DNA of 52,179 nucleotides, from contig CAMSTY010000021.1 in the NCBI GenBank assembly GCA_947063875.1, forward strand, positions 1 to 52,179, in the 5' to 3' direction. Positions 26,004-34,119 of this stretch are shown here, in pieces. Source of the DNA: an uncultured bacterium. Its GTDB lineage: Bacteria > Bacillota > Clostridia > Lachnospirales > Lachnospiraceae. How positions within the stretch are numbered: the stretch's first letter is position 1; every line of letters starts with the position of its first letter. The notes under the pieces were generated by a model. The model did no database searches. It was not told the origin of the DNA and was given only the letters and a program-made list of their open reading frames with translations. The position numbers were made by a program, and so were the translations under genes.

Positions 26004-26144
26004 ATGACAATATCAGAACAGATTAAAGTGCCGTGCGTACGCTCCAATGCCAGCGTTGCAGAACTTGCACGATATATGGGCACTACGCTACAGAACTTCA
26101 ATTCCCAAATTTCCTTTTCGGAATTGCGTACCCACTGGAAATAA
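26004..26144 (+). pseudogene. Truncated XRE-type helix-turn-helix gene
   Basis: ATG 26004, behind AAGGAG at 25991-25996, opens a 46-codon frame. The first 34 residues (MTISEQIKVPCVRSNASVAE, then LARYMGTTLQNFN) match the start of a common XRE-family regulator in which this segment leads into the second half of the helix-turn-helix. After NFNSQ the frame diverges and stops at 26142. It looks like a regulator gene cut short by deletion. A genuine micro-protein cannot be excluded. Confidence 0.5.
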
Positions 26145-26209
26145 GGCAATAAATATGTATTGCAAGCGGCTGGATTTATGTAAGTAAGGCAGCGAAAAGG
26201 CTATGAATT

Positions 26210-26575
26210 ATGGATAACTTTTACGAAAAACTAAATGAAGAATGTGAGGTAAGATTTCCGTATCCAAATGAACAGGATTGGGAATGGTGTGCTGGTGATT
26301 ACACACATACAAACGACTATATTGAGTTTTATAAATTTTATGCCACTGCCATGGACGATTGGCAAAAGCACCTATTAATCAATATGATTGTTCAAGGAAT
26401 TGAAGATTTAATGGAACAATCCGAAGACAAGGCATACATCAATATGCTTTGGTCTAAAGTAAAAGAGATTTTGATAGATGATAAGCATAGGGATACGATA
26501 GTATATTGGTCTTGCATTGGACAGGAATTGGAAGACTGTTGGCTGATTTCATCTAATATGAGGGAATTGTTATAA
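26210..26575 (+). CDS. Hypothetical acidic protein, unknown function
   Basis: The 121-residue product starts at ATG 26210 with only a weak upstream ribosome site. It is acidic, rich in Trp and Tyr (QDWEWCAGDYTHTNDYIEFY) and has no signal peptide. Its size, acidity and isolated location beside a truncated regulator are reminiscent of orphan immunity proteins, but I recognise no family. Base composition is clearly more AT-rich than in the flanking glycan genes, a sign of recent arrival. Confidence 0.55.
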   Translation: MDNFYEKLNEECEVRFPYPNEQDWEWCAGDYTHTNDYIEFYKFYATAMDDWQKHLLINMIVQGIEDLMEQSEDKAYINMLWSKVKEILIDDKHRDTIVYWSCIGQELEDCWLISSNMRELL

Positions 26576-26654
26576 TGGTATAAAGTATAAATAACATTCA
26601 CAATATAATTTGAGCGCCATTTTACCCGGCCAAGGGGCAACCCCATTTGGAATC

Positions 26655-26704
26655 TTCAGAAAACAAAACAGGCGGTATGCGGCCTTTTTTGGGAGCATAC
26701 TGCC
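26655..26704 (-). terminator. Terminator after azlD
   Basis: Read on the minus strand, GGCAGTATGC and GCATACCGCC (26704-26695 and 26680-26671, one wobble) form a 10-base stem followed by TGTTTTGTTTTC. It lies 66 bases after the azlD stop. It could also stop transcripts arriving from the left. Confidence 0.65.
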
Positions 26705-26769
26705 CTTTGCTGCCAGCAGCCGTTTCACGGTCTGCGTGCAGTTTCCTGTAAACTGGCCGAAAAGGCACA

Positions 26770-27096
26770 TTAAAACACCAGCTGCACCAGCAGCATATAG
26801 CAAATCGTGCCGCCGGCGATGGAAATCAGCATCTGCCGTTTCCACAAATGAAGGGCAATGACCAGAAGAATGGAGACCGCCTCAGGGACCCCATGATTCC
26901 CGGCAAACAAGCTGACATTTTTGAGACAATAAATAATCAGCAGTCCAAAGACCGCAGACGGCAGAAATTTCCCCAGATACTGAATGTATTCAGGGGTCGG
27001 TTTCTCCGGGGAAAACAGAAAAAAAGGCAGGAATCGCGTGATCACGGTTCCCAGAACAATCATGGCAATCGTAAGGATCTGCTGTGTAAGCGTCAT
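26770..27096 (-). CDS. azlD: Branched-chain amino acid exporter small subunit AzlD
   Basis: This 108-residue membrane protein has about three to four hydrophobic helices and the family N-terminus ending in [10 protein letters not shown]. AzlD works with AzlC in export of branched-chain amino acids and their analogues. Its ATG overlaps the azlC stop by 4 bases, so the two are translationally coupled. Confidence 0.88.
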   Translation of the reverse strand: MTLTQQILTIAMIVLGTVITRFLPFFLFSPEKPTPEYIQYLGKFLPSAVFGLLIIYCLKNVSLFAGNHGVPEAVSILLVIALHLWKRQMLISIAGGTICYMLLVQLVF

Positions 27097-27806
27097 AGGA
27101 TTTTACCTCTCTTTTCAATAGGGTTGCGCAATAATGTCAAAGTACCCAGAATTGACAGCATAGACGGAATAATAAACTGGTCTGCACCAAATGCCAACAG
27201 GCAGAGAAGAGAAAGGCCAAGTCCCAGATAAGCGCTGATATGAGACTTTTCCTTCAGCCATTGTTCCAGAAAAATCACCACAAACATGGCGGTCATAACG
27301 AAATCCAGGCCATTCGTATTGAGTGTCAACAGAGACCCAAAGATGCCCCCTAAAGCAGCACCGGACACCCAATAACAATGATTCAGAAAAGTGACAAAAA
27401 ACATAAACCATCCCCGGTCCACATCTTCAGGAATATCCGCAGTATAATTAATCGAAAAACTCTCGTCACACATTCCAAAGATCAGATAGAATTTCTTCCA
27501 GCCCGTATTTTTGTAACGGTCCAACATAGAAATCCCATAAAACAAATGACGTGCATTAATCATCAGAGTCATAGTAAGGGCCTGCAGCGGATTAAAGGCA
27601 CCCAACAGCAGGTTTACAGCCACAAATTCCATAGAACCGGCAAAAATGGTCAACCCCATCAGCATGGGATACCAAAAGCTGAAGCCAGAAGCATTCATAT
27701 AAATACCATAAGTCAGCCCCAGGAACCAGAAACCGGCAAAAATAGGAATCGTATGAGGAAAAGCCGCCAGGAAAGCCCGGCGGATGGGCGATTGCACTTT
27801 TATCAT
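27093..27806 (-). CDS. azlC: Branched-chain amino acid exporter large subunit AzlC
   Basis: The protein (237 residues) is polytopic, with the typical N-terminus [20 protein letters not shown], then MEFVAVNLL and [12 protein letters not shown]. The start chosen is ATG 27806, ten bases after AAGGAG; the frame runs upstream to 27848 without a ribosome site. Together with azlD it forms a two-gene operon set within, and transcribed against, the glycan locus. Confidence 0.9.
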   Translation of the reverse strand: MIKVQSPIRRAFLAAFPHTIPIFAGFWFLGLTYGIYMNASGFSFWYPMLMGLTIFAGSMEFVAVNLLLGAFNPLQALTMTLMINARHLFYGISMLDRYKNTGWKKFYLIFGMCDESFSINYTADIPEDVDRGWFMFFVTFLNHCYWVSGAALGGIFGSLLTLNTNGLDFVMTAMFVVIFLEQWLKEKSHISAYLGLGLSLLCLLAFGADQFIIPSMLSILGTLTLLRNPIEKRGKIL

Positions 27807-27922
27807 GGAATCAAAACTCCTTTGCAGTGGCTTTCCGCAGAAAGTCATGAACTTTTAATAAATACCGTTTTAATCAGGAAATCTTCATGCGCTGGATGTC
27901 AGGAAATGCTGCGGCAGATATG

Positions 27923-27951
27923 AGTATAATGGTTTTCCGGAATTTTGTAAA
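27923..27951 (-). promoter_or_regulatory. Promoter of azlCD
   Basis: On the minus strand TTTACA (27951-27946) and TATACT (27928-27923) are separated by exactly 17 bases, about 115 bases upstream of the azlC start. Confidence 0.7.
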
Positions 27952-28060
27952 TATGTAGGCTGGGATTTTTCTGCGCTAAAGTTTCTCAGGCTCCGAAACA
28001 GCAATCCGGAACAAACTTTTTCCAAAGCGTACCCTCCGAAACGCATCCCCCTGAAAAATA

Positions 28061-28090
28061 TTGGACATATCCAACAGAATACGCTATACT
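28061..28090 (+). promoter_or_regulatory. Promoter of the heptose/glycan operon with overlapping palindrome
   Basis: TTGGAC (28061-28066) and TATACT (28085-28090) are 18 bases apart. The -35 box is part of a perfect small palindrome TTGGA-CATA-TCCAA (28061-28074), a possible operator. A second TATAAT at 28144-28149 lacks a good -35 box. The gap 27807-28206 holds this promoter, the azlCD promoter and no supported gene. Confidence 0.65.
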
Positions 28091-28206
28091 AAAGAGAAAT
28101 TTACTATTTTATGAAGATAGTGGAATCTTTGGAAAGAAAATGCTATAATTTCGGCAGAGAAGCAGAAAATAAAAGCCGGGATTTTAGCAAGAAACCAGGA
28201 GGACAT

Positions 28207-28932
28207 ATGCAGGCAATATTACTGGCCGGCGGGCTGGGAACACGTCTTCAAAGCGTAGTCAGCGACCGCCCCAAACCCATGGCGCTGATTGAAGACAAGC
28301 CCTTTATGGAATATGTAGTACATGAAGTGTCCCGCCATGGGATTACAGACATCATTTTTGCAGTAGGCTACAAAGGCTCAATGGTAGAAGATTATTTTGG
28401 AGACGGAAGCCGTTTCACCACAGCAGAGGGGCAGCCCCTGGCGATTCGCTACGCCTACGAAGAGGAACTCCTGGGAACAGCCGGGGCGATTAAGAATGCC
28501 GGAAAGCTGGTGACAGAAGACGCCTTTTTTGTTCTTAATGCAGATACCTTTTATCAGATTGACTATAGCCGTCTGGCGCGTATGCAGGAGCAGCAGGCTC
28601 TGGAGATGGCGCTGGTGCTTCGGGAGGTGCCGGATGTATCCCGGTACGGACAGGCCATACTGAAGGATGGTATCCTCAAAAGCTTCAATGAGAAGGCGAA
28701 GGAAGCCAGGCCGGGCGCTATTAACGGCGGCGTATACCGGATGCGCCGGGAGCTGCTGGCAGAGATTCCGGAGGGGAAAGTCTCTCTGGAGAATGATATG
28801 ATTCCCAAATGGCTGTCAGAGGGCAGACGCCTGGGAGGGTTTGTCAATGACGGATATTTTATTGATATCGGGGTGCCGGAGGATTATTTCCGGTTTATTG
28901 AAGACGTGAAACGAGGAATTGTGATATGGTGA
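28207..28932 (+). CDS. hddC: D-glycero-alpha-D-manno-heptose 1-phosphate guanylyltransferase
   Basis: HddC makes GDP-D-glycero-alpha-D-manno-heptose from heptose 1-phosphate and GTP. The 241-residue protein has the nucleotidyltransferase signature LLAGGLGTRLQ near its N-terminus, RPKPMALIEDKPFMEY and the metal-site segment FVLNADTF. The start is ATG 28207 behind AGGAGGA; an upstream frame from 28111 has no ribosome site. It overlaps the heptose kinase gene by 7 bases. Assignment to hddC over rmlA-like relatives rests on the neighbours hddA, gmhB and gmhA. Confidence 0.85.
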   Translation: MQAILLAGGLGTRLQSVVSDRPKPMALIEDKPFMEYVVHEVSRHGITDIIFAVGYKGSMVEDYFGDGSRFTTAEGQPLAIRYAYEEELLGTAGAIKNAGKLVTEDAFFVLNADTFYQIDYSRLARMQEQQALEMALVLREVPDVSRYGQAILKDGILKSFNEKAKEARPGAINGGVYRMRRELLAEIPEGKVSLENDMIPKWLSEGRRLGGFVNDGYFIDIGVPEDYFRFIEDVKRGIVIW

Positions 28933-29996
28933 TCAGAGGAAGAGCGCCGCTGCGGATCAGCTTTGGCGGCGGGGGTACGGATGTGGAGCCTTTCTGTGTG
29001 GAACAGGGCGGGGCCATCATCGGGAGTACCATCAACAAATATGCTTATTGTTCGATTGTGCCCAGGGAGGATGATCAGATCATTGTCCATTCCCTGGACT
29101 TTGATATGACGGTAAAATATAATACCAAGGAGAATTATGTCTACGACGGCAGGCTGGATCTGGTTACGGCGGCATTGAAGGCTATGCAGATTGACCAGGG
29201 CTGTGAGGTGTATCTCCAGTGCGATGCGCCTCCGGGGTCTGGCCTGGGGACCTCATCCACGGTGATGGTTGCCCTGCTGATTGCCATGGCGCGCTGGCGG
29301 GGGGTGGAACTGGACGGCTATGCCCTGGCGGACCTGGCTTACGGGGTGGAGCGGAAGGATCTGAAGATTGACGGAGGCTATCAGGATCAGTATGCCTCCA
29401 CCTTCGGCGGGTTTAATTTTATCGAGTTCCATGGGCGGAATCATGTGGTCGTGAACCCTCTTCGGATCAAAAAGGACATTATCCATGAATTGCAGTATAA
29501 CCTGCTTTTATGCTATACGGGTAATATTCATGTGTCGGCGAATATTATCAAGGATCAGGTAAAGAATTATGAGAAGAAAGATGCTTTTGATGCCATGTGC
29601 GAGGTGAAGGCGCTGGCCTATGCCATGAAGGATGAACTGCTTAGGGGGAATCTGCATAGCTTTGGGAAGCTTCTGGATTACGGCTGGCAGAGCAAAAAGC
29701 GGATGAGCAGCAAGATCACCAACCCTCAGATTGACGAGTTGTACGAGGAAGCCCTGAAGGCGGGGGCCCTGGGAGGCAAGCTGCTGGGCGCCGGCGGGGG
29801 CGGCTATCTTCTGATGTATTGTCCCTATAATGTGAAGCATAAGGTGGCGGCACGGATGGAGCAGGTAGGAGGCCAGCTGGCAGATTGGAATTTTGAACTG
29901 CGGGGCGCCCAGGCCTGGATGGCGGATGAGAACCGCTGGGATTACGGCGAGGTAAGGGTAAAGAATGCCAATGGAGAATATACCTTCCGGTTTTAG
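28926..29996 (+). CDS. hddA: D-glycero-alpha-D-manno-heptose 7-phosphate kinase
   Basis: HddA phosphorylates heptose 7-phosphate at C1. The 356-residue protein belongs to the GHMP kinases: APLRISFGGGGTDVEPF at the N-terminus, ATP loop PPGSGLGTSSTVM and the C-terminal GGKLLGAGGGGYLL. It overlaps hddC by 7 bases and is followed by gmhB, completing a linear pathway. The product anomer is expected to be alpha, as in the GDP-heptose route of S-layer-glycosylating bacilli, not beta as in the ADP-heptose route of LPS. Confidence 0.9.
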   Translation: MVIRGRAPLRISFGGGGTDVEPFCVEQGGAIIGSTINKYAYCSIVPREDDQIIVHSLDFDMTVKYNTKENYVYDGRLDLVTAALKAMQIDQGCEVYLQCDAPPGSGLGTSSTVMVALLIAMARWRGVELDGYALADLAYGVERKDLKIDGGYQDQYASTFGGFNFIEFHGRNHVVVNPLRIKKDIIHELQYNLLLCYTGNIHVSANIIKDQVKNYEKKDAFDAMCEVKALAYAMKDELLRGNLHSFGKLLDYGWQSKKRMSSKITNPQIDELYEEALKAGALGGKLLGAGGGGYLLMYCPYNVKHKVAARMEQVGGQLADWNFELRGAQAWMADENRWDYGEVRVKNANGEYTFRF

Positions 29997-30049
29997 AGTG
30001 GGCGTTTTCTGGCTGCGGCAGATGGTTGAGGGAATCAGAGGTGAAACAG

Positions 30050-30697
30050 ATGGAGCGGGTGATATTTCTGGATCGGGATGGGACGCTGAATGAGGAAGTG
30101 CATTATCTGCATCGGAGAGAGGATCTGAAACTGCTGGATAAAGCGCCTTGGGCGATTCGCATGCTGCGTGAAAAGGGATATAAGATTGTGGTAGTTACCA
30201 ATCAGGCAGGCGTGGCCCGGGGATATTATTCGGAGGCTGACGTAAAAAAGCTTCATTGTTATATGAACGAAAAGCTGCGTCAGCAGGGGGCGGAGATTGA
30301 CCGGTTTTTTTATTGCCCGCATCACCCGGAACATGGGATCGGAAGCTATAAGATCGAATGCCGCTGCCGGAAACCGGGGACAGGAATGTTTGAGATGGCG
30401 GAACAGTATTTTGAAGTGGATAAGGCCCATTCCTGGATGATTGGCGACAAACTGATTGATATTGAGGCCGGGAAAAACTATGGTGTGCGTACCATACTGG
30501 TAGGAACCGGTTATGGGAGAGAGGTCCATCAGGAACAGCTGGCACGGCTGACGGCAGGACGGGAGGAGATCCAGGCCGGGCCAATCGTCAGGGGAGGAGG
30601 GAAGCTGCCTTATGATGTTTACGCCGAGACTCTTGCGGACGCCGCCCGAGCGGTACTTGAAGGTGAAGATGACAGCAGGCGGACAGGAAGAGGATAG
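30050..30697 (+). CDS. gmhB: Heptose 1,7-bisphosphate 7-phosphatase
   Basis: GmhB removes the C7 phosphate. This 215-residue HAD-family enzyme has the nucleophile block FLDRDGTLN (Asp8, Asp10), the VVVTNQAGVARG segment, a zinc-binding cysteine/histidine group (CPHHPEH, then CRCRKP) and MIGDKLIDIEAG. The start chosen is ATG 30050 behind AGAGGTG. It lies 53 bases after hddA and just before gmhA. Confidence 0.9.
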   Translation: MERVIFLDRDGTLNEEVHYLHRREDLKLLDKAPWAIRMLREKGYKIVVVTNQAGVARGYYSEADVKKLHCYMNEKLRQQGAEIDRFFYCPHHPEHGIGSYKIECRCRKPGTGMFEMAEQYFEVDKAHSWMIGDKLIDIEAGKNYGVRTILVGTGYGREVHQEQLARLTAGREEIQAGPIVRGGGKLPYDVYAETLADAARAVLEGEDDSRRTGRG

Positions 30698-30707
30698 GGA
30701 GAGCGTT

Positions 30708-31364
30708 ATGGAATATAAGAAGAGACAGCTGGAGATTGTCGGGGAACTGGTAAATCGCTACCCGGTTCTGGAGGCGGTCCGGGAGAAGCTTTGGGAGGCA
30801 TATCAGGTTCTGGAGGCTTGTTATGCGCACGGCAACAAGCTGCTGATTGCGGGAAACGGAGGCAGCTGTGCAGATGCGGAGCATATTGTCGGCGAACTGA
30901 TGAAAGGCTTTGTCAAGCGGCGGGAACTGCCGAAAGAACTGCAGGAGAGCTTGCGGGCGAAGGATGAAGAGAACGGTGCGTTTCTGGCGGCGAGTCTGCA
31001 GGGAGGGCTGCCGGCGATTGCACTCAACGGACATCCAGGGCTTTCTACCGCATTTGCGAACGATGTCAATGCAGATATGGTTTATGCCCAGCAGGTCTGC
31101 GGCTATGGCCTGCCTGGAGATGTGCTTTTGGGGATATCCACTTCTGGAAATGCCCAAAATGTGGATTATGCCGTGACTGTGGCGAAAGCGAAATCCATGC
31201 CGGTGATCGGACTGACCGGCAAGGACGGCGGAAAGCTGGCAAGGCGGGCGGATGTGGCGATTGTTGTGCCGGAAAATGAGACCTTTAAGATTCAGGAATT
31301 GCATCTGCCGGTATATCATGCTTTGTGCCTGCTGCTGGAAGAGCGTTTTTTTGGTGAAGCATAA
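30708..31364 (+). CDS. gmhA: Sedoheptulose 7-phosphate isomerase
   Basis: GmhA converts sedoheptulose 7-phosphate to D-glycero-D-manno-heptose 7-phosphate, the first step of the pathway. The 218-residue SIS-domain protein has AGNGGSCADAEHIVGEL, LNGHPGLSTAFAND and the phosphate-binding ISTSGNAQNV. The start is ATG 30708 behind AGGGAGA, 10 bases after gmhB; a longer frame from 30612 would overlap gmhB. An unusual 20-residue stretch (RRELPKELQESLRAKDEENG) extends the loop after the first motif, as in the long GmhA forms of Firmicutes. Confidence 0.9.
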   Translation: MEYKKRQLEIVGELVNRYPVLEAVREKLWEAYQVLEACYAHGNKLLIAGNGGSCADAEHIVGELMKGFVKRRELPKELQESLRAKDEENGAFLAASLQGGLPAIALNGHPGLSTAFANDVNADMVYAQQVCGYGLPGDVLLGISTSGNAQNVDYAVTVAKAKSMPVIGLTGKDGGKLARRADVAIVVPENETFKIQELHLPVYHALCLLLEERFFGEA

Positions 31365-31383
31365 GGAGAGTAAAGAGCAAAAG

Positions 31384-32166
31384 ATGGTTACTCATACATT
31401 TGCGGTCTGTGCCTATAAGGATTCTCCTTATCTGGAGGCCTGCATTCGATCGTTAAAGAGACAGAGCATTCCGACGCCGGTTATTTTGTGTACTTCTACG
31501 CCGAGTCCCTACCTGGAACGGATAGCAGAAAAATATGGTCTGCCATATTTTGTGCGTGAGGGAGAGAGCGATATTCAGGAGGACTGGAATTTTGCCTGTG
31601 AAAAGGCGGATTCACGGCTGGTCACCATCGCCCATCAGGATGACTGCTATCATAAAGATTATGCACGAACCGTGCAGCGGGTCTGGCAAAGGTATAAGGA
31701 TACCTCTGTTTTTACTACGGATTGTGTTATTATGAAAAATGGACGGGTTCAGAAGCCGGGGATGTTTCTGCTGATTAAAAAAATTCTGCGGATTCCTTTA
31801 CGGCTGCGTGGCCTGGCTTGCCATACGGGGGTAAAGAGGGCGGCGCTGGTCTGGGGGAATCCTTTGATCTGTCCGTCATGTACGTACAATAAGGAGCAGC
31901 TGGGGACGCCGCTGTTTGCTTCTTCGTATAAATTCGCGTTGGATTGGGATACCATGTGGACGCTGGCGGGAAGGCCGGGGCGGTTTATCTGTGAGGAGAA
32001 GCCCCTGATTGCTTATCGCATTCATGAAGAGGCCACTACCAAGGCGTTCACTCGGAATCACCGCCGTTCCAGCGAGGAGTTTTCCATGTACAGGAAGATC
32101 TGGCCGCGTGCGGTGGCAAAGTGCCTGATGGTATTTTACCGAAAGGCTTATGGGGCGTATCAATAA
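31384..32166 (+). CDS. GT2-family glycosyltransferase
   Basis: The 260-residue protein reads as a short GT-A fold transferase: FAVCAYKDSPYLEACIRSLK at the start, then DWNFACEKADSRLVTIAHQDDC, where the acidic triplet HQDD replaces the usual DxD. The latter half includes FALDWDTMWTLAGRPGRF and a conserved YRIHEEATTK. The start is ATG 31384, about 12 bases after GGAGAG. It follows gmhA by 19 bases, so it may add heptose or the next residue to the glycan; the substrate is not decidable. Confidence 0.75.
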   Translation: MVTHTFAVCAYKDSPYLEACIRSLKRQSIPTPVILCTSTPSPYLERIAEKYGLPYFVREGESDIQEDWNFACEKADSRLVTIAHQDDCYHKDYARTVQRVWQRYKDTSVFTTDCVIMKNGRVQKPGMFLLIKKILRIPLRLRGLACHTGVKRAALVWGNPLICPSCTYNKEQLGTPLFASSYKFALDWDTMWTLAGRPGRFICEEKPLIAYRIHEEATTKAFTRNHRRSSEEFSMYRKIWPRAVAKCLMVFYRKAYGAYQ

Positions 32167-32184
32167 CCCGATAAGGAGAAAAGC

Positions 32185-34083
32185 ATGAAAGAGCAGCAGA
32201 TGACAGGAGTCCATGATTCCTGGGAGGATAAACATAGAAAGCGATGGCAGATGGCGGGCAGGTGGAGAAACGACCTGCTGGCGGCGCTTTTACTGGCGTG
32301 CTTTGCTTTCTGGATTAACCGGGGCCTGGAGATCCGGGGGCTGTATATGGACGATTTGTATTTGTGGTCCTGCTATGGGGAACAATCTTTCTGGAAATAT
32401 GTTTTTCCAATAGGAAGCACCCGGTTCCGTTTTCTGTATTATCTGATGGCATGGTTGGAGTTGGGACTGATCGGAACCCATATAGACTGGATTGTTCCGA
32501 TTAATATTCTGCTGAATACAGGACTTGCCTTTACCCTGTATCAGATGGCAAGAAAATACAGCCGCTCCTCCTATGTAGGCATGCTTTGCGGGTTTGCTTT
32601 TCTGGCATCCCGGCTGTCCTATTATCAGATCGGCCAGCTTTACGGACTGATGGAAACGATGGCTTTATGGATGGCGCTGGGGATCTTATACCTGCTTTGT
32701 GAATTCCTTAACGATCATGGCGGGAGAGATTACCGAGGTTTTTATGCGGCGTGCGGACTGTATTTTGGCGTCTGCTTTGTCCATGAACGTTATATGGTGC
32801 TGCTGCCGCTGTTCTTTTTGGCGCTCCTGTGCAGGAAGGTGAGACGTTGGCATCTGTGGGCGGCCCCGGCGGGGACATTTGCCGCTGTGCAGGCAATCCG
32901 TTTTTTGGCGATCGGCAGTGTGATGCCGGCGGGGACGGGACGTACTCAGGTGGCGGAGACATTTTCTCTGGGAGACGCGGTGTGGTATGCGCTCAGCCAG
33001 GTGGCTTATCTGTTTGGGATCAATGCCGGGCCGGATCATCTGAACGGGCAGAATTTCCGTCAGGCGCCGTCCTGGGTGATGATTCTGATTGTGGCGGCAG
33101 ATCTGATGCTGCTGGCGGTGCTGGCGGCATTTCTGGTAAAACTGGTGCAGGAGTGGAGGCATTGCGGCTCTTATCTGTGTACAAGTCTTCTGTTTATGGG
33201 ATTTCTGGCCGGATGCATTGCCTGCTCAAGCGTAACGATCCGTGTGGAGATGCGCTGGGTCTATGTATCTTATGCCGGTGCGCTTTTGTATCTGTCCTGG
33301 ATGTACGGGGTTTTGACCGAAAAAATGATTAAACAGGGGACCTGGATGCGTGCGGTGGCTTTTTTGGCCATGTTGACCTTATATGTGATCCTGATGCTGC
33401 CGGTGGAACTTTATTATCGGGGACTTTATCCCAGGCTTTACTTTATGCCGGATCAGCAGAGATACAATTCCCTGGCGGAGGAGACATACGGGACATACAA
33501 GGATGAGATATTTGGCAAGACGATCTATATCGTAAGAAACGGTTATGGGGCAGAAGGGAATGCCTACGATATGGAGGATTTTACAAGAGACACGTTCTTA
33601 AAGGTGTTTGACAAGGGACGCAAGGCGGAAAATACGCGGATTGTGCATCTGGATGATGTGCGGGAGATCGGGCTGGTGACGGATGATATGGTGATTCTTC
33701 AGGAGGACCCGGCGCATAATTGTTACCAGAACATTACCCGGGCAGTGCGGACGATGAAATGCCGGGGGATCTACGGGTATTATGAGGATGGATGGATTGA
33801 CGAGAACGCCAGAATCCAGGTGATGGCCGGCTCGCAGGGGGTGATTGAACTGGACTTTTATTATCCGGGAGAGATTACCAGAGACCAGTGGATTATGATT
33901 TATGTCAACGAGGAACCGCAGGCTTATCTGGAACTGAGAGGGGCCCAGACCCATACGATCATCGAGACGGAGCCGTATGAGACGCTGACATTGGATTTTC
34001 GGACAAATTTTTATGTGCCGGATGCCAGAGAGCAGCGGGGGGAGCAGCGGCTGGCGGTGGTGCTGGCGATGAAGGCGGATTGA
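32185..34083 (+). CDS. Large polytopic membrane protein, probable GT-C-type glycosyltransferase
   Basis: The 632-residue protein has roughly eleven hydrophobic helices from residue 30 to about 415 and then a soluble C-terminal domain of about 200 residues. The first outer loop carries GLYMDDLYLW, an acidic pair placed where GT-C enzymes keep their catalytic aspartates. No named family is recognised with certainty. It starts behind AAGGAG, 18 bases after the GT2 gene, and a second protein of similar plan follows, so the pair may act together on lipid-linked sugars at the outer face of the membrane. Confidence 0.65.
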   Translation: MKEQQMTGVHDSWEDKHRKRWQMAGRWRNDLLAALLLACFAFWINRGLEIRGLYMDDLYLWSCYGEQSFWKYVFPIGSTRFRFLYYLMAWLELGLIGTHIDWIVPINILLNTGLAFTLYQMARKYSRSSYVGMLCGFAFLASRLSYYQIGQLYGLMETMALWMALGILYLLCEFLNDHGGRDYRGFYAACGLYFGVCFVHERYMVLLPLFFLALLCRKVRRWHLWAAPAGTFAAVQAIRFLAIGSVMPAGTGRTQVAETFSLGDAVWYALSQVAYLFGINAGPDHLNGQNFRQAPSWVMILIVAADLMLLAVLAAFLVKLVQEWRHCGSYLCTSLLFMGFLAGCIACSSVTIRVEMRWVYVSYAGALLYLSWMYGVLTEKMIKQGTWMRAVAFLAMLTLYVILMLPVELYYRGLYPRLYFMPDQQRYNSLAEETYGTYKDEIFGKTIYIVRNGYGAEGNAYDMEDFTRDTFLKVFDKGRKAENTRIVHLDDVREIGLVTDDMVILQEDPAHNCYQNITRAVRTMKCRGIYGYYEDGWIDENARIQVMAGSQGVIELDFYYPGEITRDQWIMIYVNEEPQAYLELRGAQTHTIIETEPYETLTLDFRTNFYVPDAREQRGEQRLAVVLAMKAD

Positions 34084-34119
34084 GTACGGAAAACGACGAC
34101 AGGACAGAAAGGAAGCAGT

